DNA from: an uncultured Bacilli bacterium
Lineage (GTDB): Bacteria > Bacillota_I > Bacilli_A > RF39 > UBA660
Length of the DNA: 7,723 nucleotides
Assembly: GCA_947623755.1 (NCBI GenBank)
Contig: CANQHB010000038.1
Location: 1-7,723 of the forward strand
Direction of reading: 5' to 3'
Each line of letters starts with the position of its first letter. The first letter of the stretch is position 1. Both the position numbers and the translations under genes were made by a program. Positions 5,977 to 7,723 of this stretch are shown here, one piece after another. Under the pieces are notes generated by a model. It searched no databases and had not been told where the DNA came from. It was given only the letters and a program-made list of their open reading frames with translations.

Positions 5977-6009
5977 AAAAAGCAATAACTTAAAATTATT
6001 GCTTTTTTT
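5977..6009 (+). terminator. Intrinsic terminator after the SPKTG protein gene
   Basis: A 12-bp stem, AAAAAGCAATAA (5977-5988) with TTATTGCTTTTT (5996-6007), and a 7-nt loop end in seven Ts. It begins 6 nt after the stop and isolates lysS from the surface protein gene. Confidence 0.85.
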
Positions 6010-6011
6010 AT

Positions 6012-6040
6012 TTGCTTAGTTGGGGATTTTATGTTATATT
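6012..6040 (+). promoter_or_regulatory. Promoter of lysS
   Basis: TTGCTT (6012-6017) is 17 bp from TATATT (6035-6040), which is preceded by TG (extended -10). It begins just after the terminator T-tract. The leader is only about 20 nt, so there is no room for a T-box riboswitch. Confidence 0.5.
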
Positions 6041-6064
6041 ATGGTGTATGAGGAGTTGAGTTCA

Positions 6065-7546
6065 ATGCGAGAATTTACAGAACAAGAACTAGTAAGAAGA
6101 AATAAATTAGATAAGATTAGAGAATTAGGAATAGACCCTTTTGGGCATAAATATGAAGTAACAGATTTTTCTTTAAATATAAAAGATAAATTTCAAGATA
6201 AAACACATGAAGAATTAGAAGAATTAAAAGAACAAGTAAGCGTAGCGGGCCGAATAATGTTTATTAGAAAAATGGGTAAAGCTAGCTTTATGGCTATTAA
6301 AGATAAATTAGGGACAATTCAAATTTATATTTCAATTAATGATGTTGGGGAAGAAGCTTATAATTTATTTAAAACTGCGGATATTGGAGATATTATTGGA
6401 GTTAAAGGAACGGTTATGAAAACGGGAACTGGAGAAATTACAATTAAATGTCTTCAATATACACATTTAGTTAAAGCTTTAAAACCTCTTCCGGAGAAAT
6501 TTCATGGTTTAAATGATATTGAAGAAAGATATAGAAGAAGATATTTAGATTTAATAGTTAATGATGAGGCAAGAAAAGTTGCTTTTGCAAGACCTAAAAT
6601 AATTCGTTCCATTCAAAGTTATTTGGATAATTTAGGGTATACGGAAGTAGAAACACCTATTTTAGGAACGATTTTAGGAGGGGCGGCGGCTCGACCTTTT
6701 GTAACTCATCATAATGCCCAAAATATTGACATGTATTTAAGAATTGCAACCGAACTAAATTTAAAAAGATTATTAGTTGGAGGAATGGACGCAGTTTATG
6801 AGATAGGCCGAATATTCCGAAATGAAGGAATGGATAAAAAACATAATCCAGAATTTACAACTATTGAAGTGTATAAAGCTTATAGTGATTTAGAAGGAAT
6901 GATGGATTTAACAGAAGGGATTGTAGCTAATGCGGCCCTAACGATTAATGGAACTTATGAAGTAGACTTTTTAGGACAACATATAAGTTTAAAACCAGGC
7001 TTTAAAAGAGCTCATATGGTTGATTTAATAAAAGAAAAAACAGGAATTGATTTCTTTAAAGTAAAAAGTACAGAAGAAGCCTTAAAGCTAGCGCAAGAAA
7101 ATGAGGTAGAAGTAGAGGAACACTTTACTTATGGACATATTGTTAATGCTTTCTTTGAAAAATTTGTGGAAGATACTATTATTGAGCCAACTTTTGTATA
7201 TGGGCACCCAATTGAAGTTAGCCCTTTAGCGAAAAAGAATCCGGAAGACCCAAGATTTACTCAAAGATTTGAATTATTTATTTTAGGGTGTGAATATGCC
7301 AATGCTTTTACTGAACTTAATGACCCAATTGACCAATATGAAAGATTTTTAAATCAATTAAAAGAAAAAGAATTAGGTAATGAAGAAGCTAACGATATGG
7401 ATATCGACTTTATCGAAGCTTTAGAATATGGAATGCCACCGGCTGGCGGCATGGGAATGGGTATTGATAGATTAGTAATGCTTCTTACAGGTAGTGAAAC
7501 AATAAGGGAAGTTATCCTATTTCCAACTATGAAACCAAGAGATTAA
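6065..7546 (+). CDS. lysS: Lysyl-tRNA synthetase, class II
   Basis: This 493-residue enzyme charges tRNA-Lys with lysine in the cytoplasm. An N-terminal OB-fold anticodon-binding domain covers about 58-150 (VSVAGRIMFIRKMGKASF at its start). The class II catalytic core follows. The motif 1 region is SIQSYLDNLGYTEVETPIL (182-200), motif 2 is YEIGRIFRNEG (245-255) with HNPEFTTIEVY (260-270), and motif 3 is GMGMGIDRLVMLLTG near 462-476. The RYRRRYLDLI-type segment before motif 1 and the EYANAFTELNDP block (about 410-421) are typical of bacterial LysRS. Length and motifs are complete. The ATG at 6065 is chosen because AGGAG (6051-6055) lies 9 nt upstream and the earlier in-frame ATG at 6041 falls on the predicted promoter. 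It appears monocistronic, bounded by terminators on both sides. Confidence 0.97.
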   Translation: MREFTEQELVRRNKLDKIRELGIDPFGHKYEVTDFSLNIKDKFQDKTHEELEELKEQVSVAGRIMFIRKMGKASFMAIKDKLGTIQIYISINDVGEEAYNLFKTADIGDIIGVKGTVMKTGTGEITIKCLQYTHLVKALKPLPEKFHGLNDIEERYRRRYLDLIVNDEARKVAFARPKIIRSIQSYLDNLGYTEVETPILGTILGGAAARPFVTHHNAQNIDMYLRIATELNLKRLLVGGMDAVYEIGRIFRNEGMDKKHNPEFTTIEVYKAYSDLEGMMDLTEGIVANAALTINGTYEVDFLGQHISLKPGFKRAHMVDLIKEKTGIDFFKVKSTEEALKLAQENEVEVEEHFTYGHIVNAFFEKFVEDTIIEPTFVYGHPIEVSPLAKKNPEDPRFTQRFELFILGCEYANAFTELNDPIDQYERFLNQLKEKELGNEEANDMDIDFIEALEYGMPPAGGMGMGIDRLVMLLTGSETIREVILFPTMKPRD

Positions 7547-7549
7547 GTT

Positions 7550-7587
7550 AAAAATGATGAAAGAAAAATTCATCATTTTTTGTCTTT
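7550..7587 (+). terminator. Intrinsic terminator after lysS
   Basis: AAAAATGATGAA (7550-7561) pairs with TTCATCATTTTT (7569-7580) as a 12-bp stem with a 7-nt loop. The T-rich run TTTTTTGTCTTTTT follows. It starts 4 nt after the lysS stop. Confidence 0.85.
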
Positions 7588-7592
7588 TTAAA

Positions 7593-7629
7593 TGTCGAAA
7601 AAAGTCTTAAATTGAAATGGTTTGTCGAA
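7593..7629 (+). promoter_or_regulatory. Two tandem Spo0A boxes (TGTCGAA) 30 bp apart
   Basis: Exact copies of the Spo0A-box heptamer TGTCGAA lie at 7593-7599 and 7623-7629, in the same orientation, 30 bp from start to start (about three helical turns, so on the same DNA face). The second ends 4 bp before the -35 of the following promoter. This is a classic activator geometry for Spo0A~P on a SigA promoter. The box identity is established for Bacillus and Clostridium; binding here is inferred. Confidence 0.6.
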
Positions 7630-7633
7630 TCGC

Positions 7634-7662
7634 TTGAACATGAATAAATAATGTGTTAGGAT
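7634..7662 (+). promoter_or_regulatory. SigA-type promoter of the last, partial gene
   Basis: TTGAAC (7634-7639, 4/6 to TTGACA) is 17 bp from TAGGAT (7657-7662, 4/6 to TATAAT), with TG one base before the -10 (extended form). Transcription would start near 7669. The weak hexamers fit a promoter that needs an activator, in line with the Spo0A boxes just upstream. Confidence 0.55.
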
Positions 7663-7686
7663 ACAGCCTTCGAAAGGAGGCATGTT

Positions 7687-7723
7687 ATGCTAAAAACCAT
7701 TAATACATTTCAGGGTCTAACTA
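7687..7723 (+). CDS. Start of an unidentified gene (partial), candidate Spo0A target
   Basis: ATG at 7687 begins a frame that runs to the window edge (MLKTINTFQGLT). A strong AAAGGAGG (7673-7680) lies 6 nt upstream and a promoter at 7634-7662 precedes it. Twelve residues are too few to name the family. The tandem Spo0A boxes suggest an early sporulation or transition-state role, but this is inference from the promoter only. The ATG at 7682 is rejected because it meets a stop after three codons. Confidence 0.65.
   Translation, partial: MLKTINTFQGLT

Noticed and set aside
6010..6064. T-box or other riboswitch in front of lysS
   Set aside because: The space between the terminator and the start codon is about 55 bases and already holds the promoter; no T-box sequence or antiterminator is seen.
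7666..7681. Inverted repeat GCCTTCGAAAGGAGGC that could hide the ribosome binding site of the last gene
   Set aside because: The predicted transcript starts near 7669, so most of the upstream arm would not be in the mRNA; the stem is also only 4 bp.

Overview
The window reads as a low-GC (roughly 30% by eye), gene-dense chromosomal segment of a Firmicute in or near class Bacilli, perhaps one of the small-genome gut lineages (RF39/Erysipelotrichales-like). The evidence is the AT-rich codon use with normal TGA stops, Shine-Dalgarno sites of the GGTGA/GAGTGA/AGGAGG type, extended -10 promoters, a class B sortase with an SPKTG substrate, and a Cse60-family sporulation gene. The exact taxon is an inference.

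Layout: 1-61 is the Tyr/Gly-rich C-terminal tail of an upstream gene, followed by a weak terminator. A CinA C-terminal-domain (PncC-type) amidase follows at 167-637. Next is a likely two-gene unit made of a 56-residue Cse60-family protein (661-831) and a MurJ/YtgP-type lipid flippase (852-2501). A 108-residue Asn/Pro/Tyr-rich coiled-coil protein lies on the minus strand (2502-2828). It is divergent from trmB (2882-3514), which converges on a large membrane-anchored class B sortase (3511-5187, minus). Divergent from the sortase is a secreted protein with an SPKTG wall-sorting signal (5312-5971), its likely substrate. lysS (6065-7546) follows, with a strong terminator. The window ends with a promoter carrying two perfect Spo0A-box heptamers and the first codons of a new gene (7687 onward).

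Two themes link the genes. The first is sporulation: a Cse60 homologue, three exact TGTCGAA heptamers (two tandem before 7687, one overlapping the -35 of the cse60 promoter), a SigK-like promoter before the 108-residue protein, and a MurJ-family flippase in the cse60 unit. The second is surface-protein anchoring: a sortase with an unusual cytoplasmic N-terminal domain of about 270 residues facing its probable substrate across a shared promoter region. trmB and lysS are ordinary translation genes.

No rRNA, tRNA, CRISPR array, insertion sequence or riboswitch was seen, and no stretch over 300 bases lacks a gene. The longest intergenic gap is about 140 bases (7547-7686).
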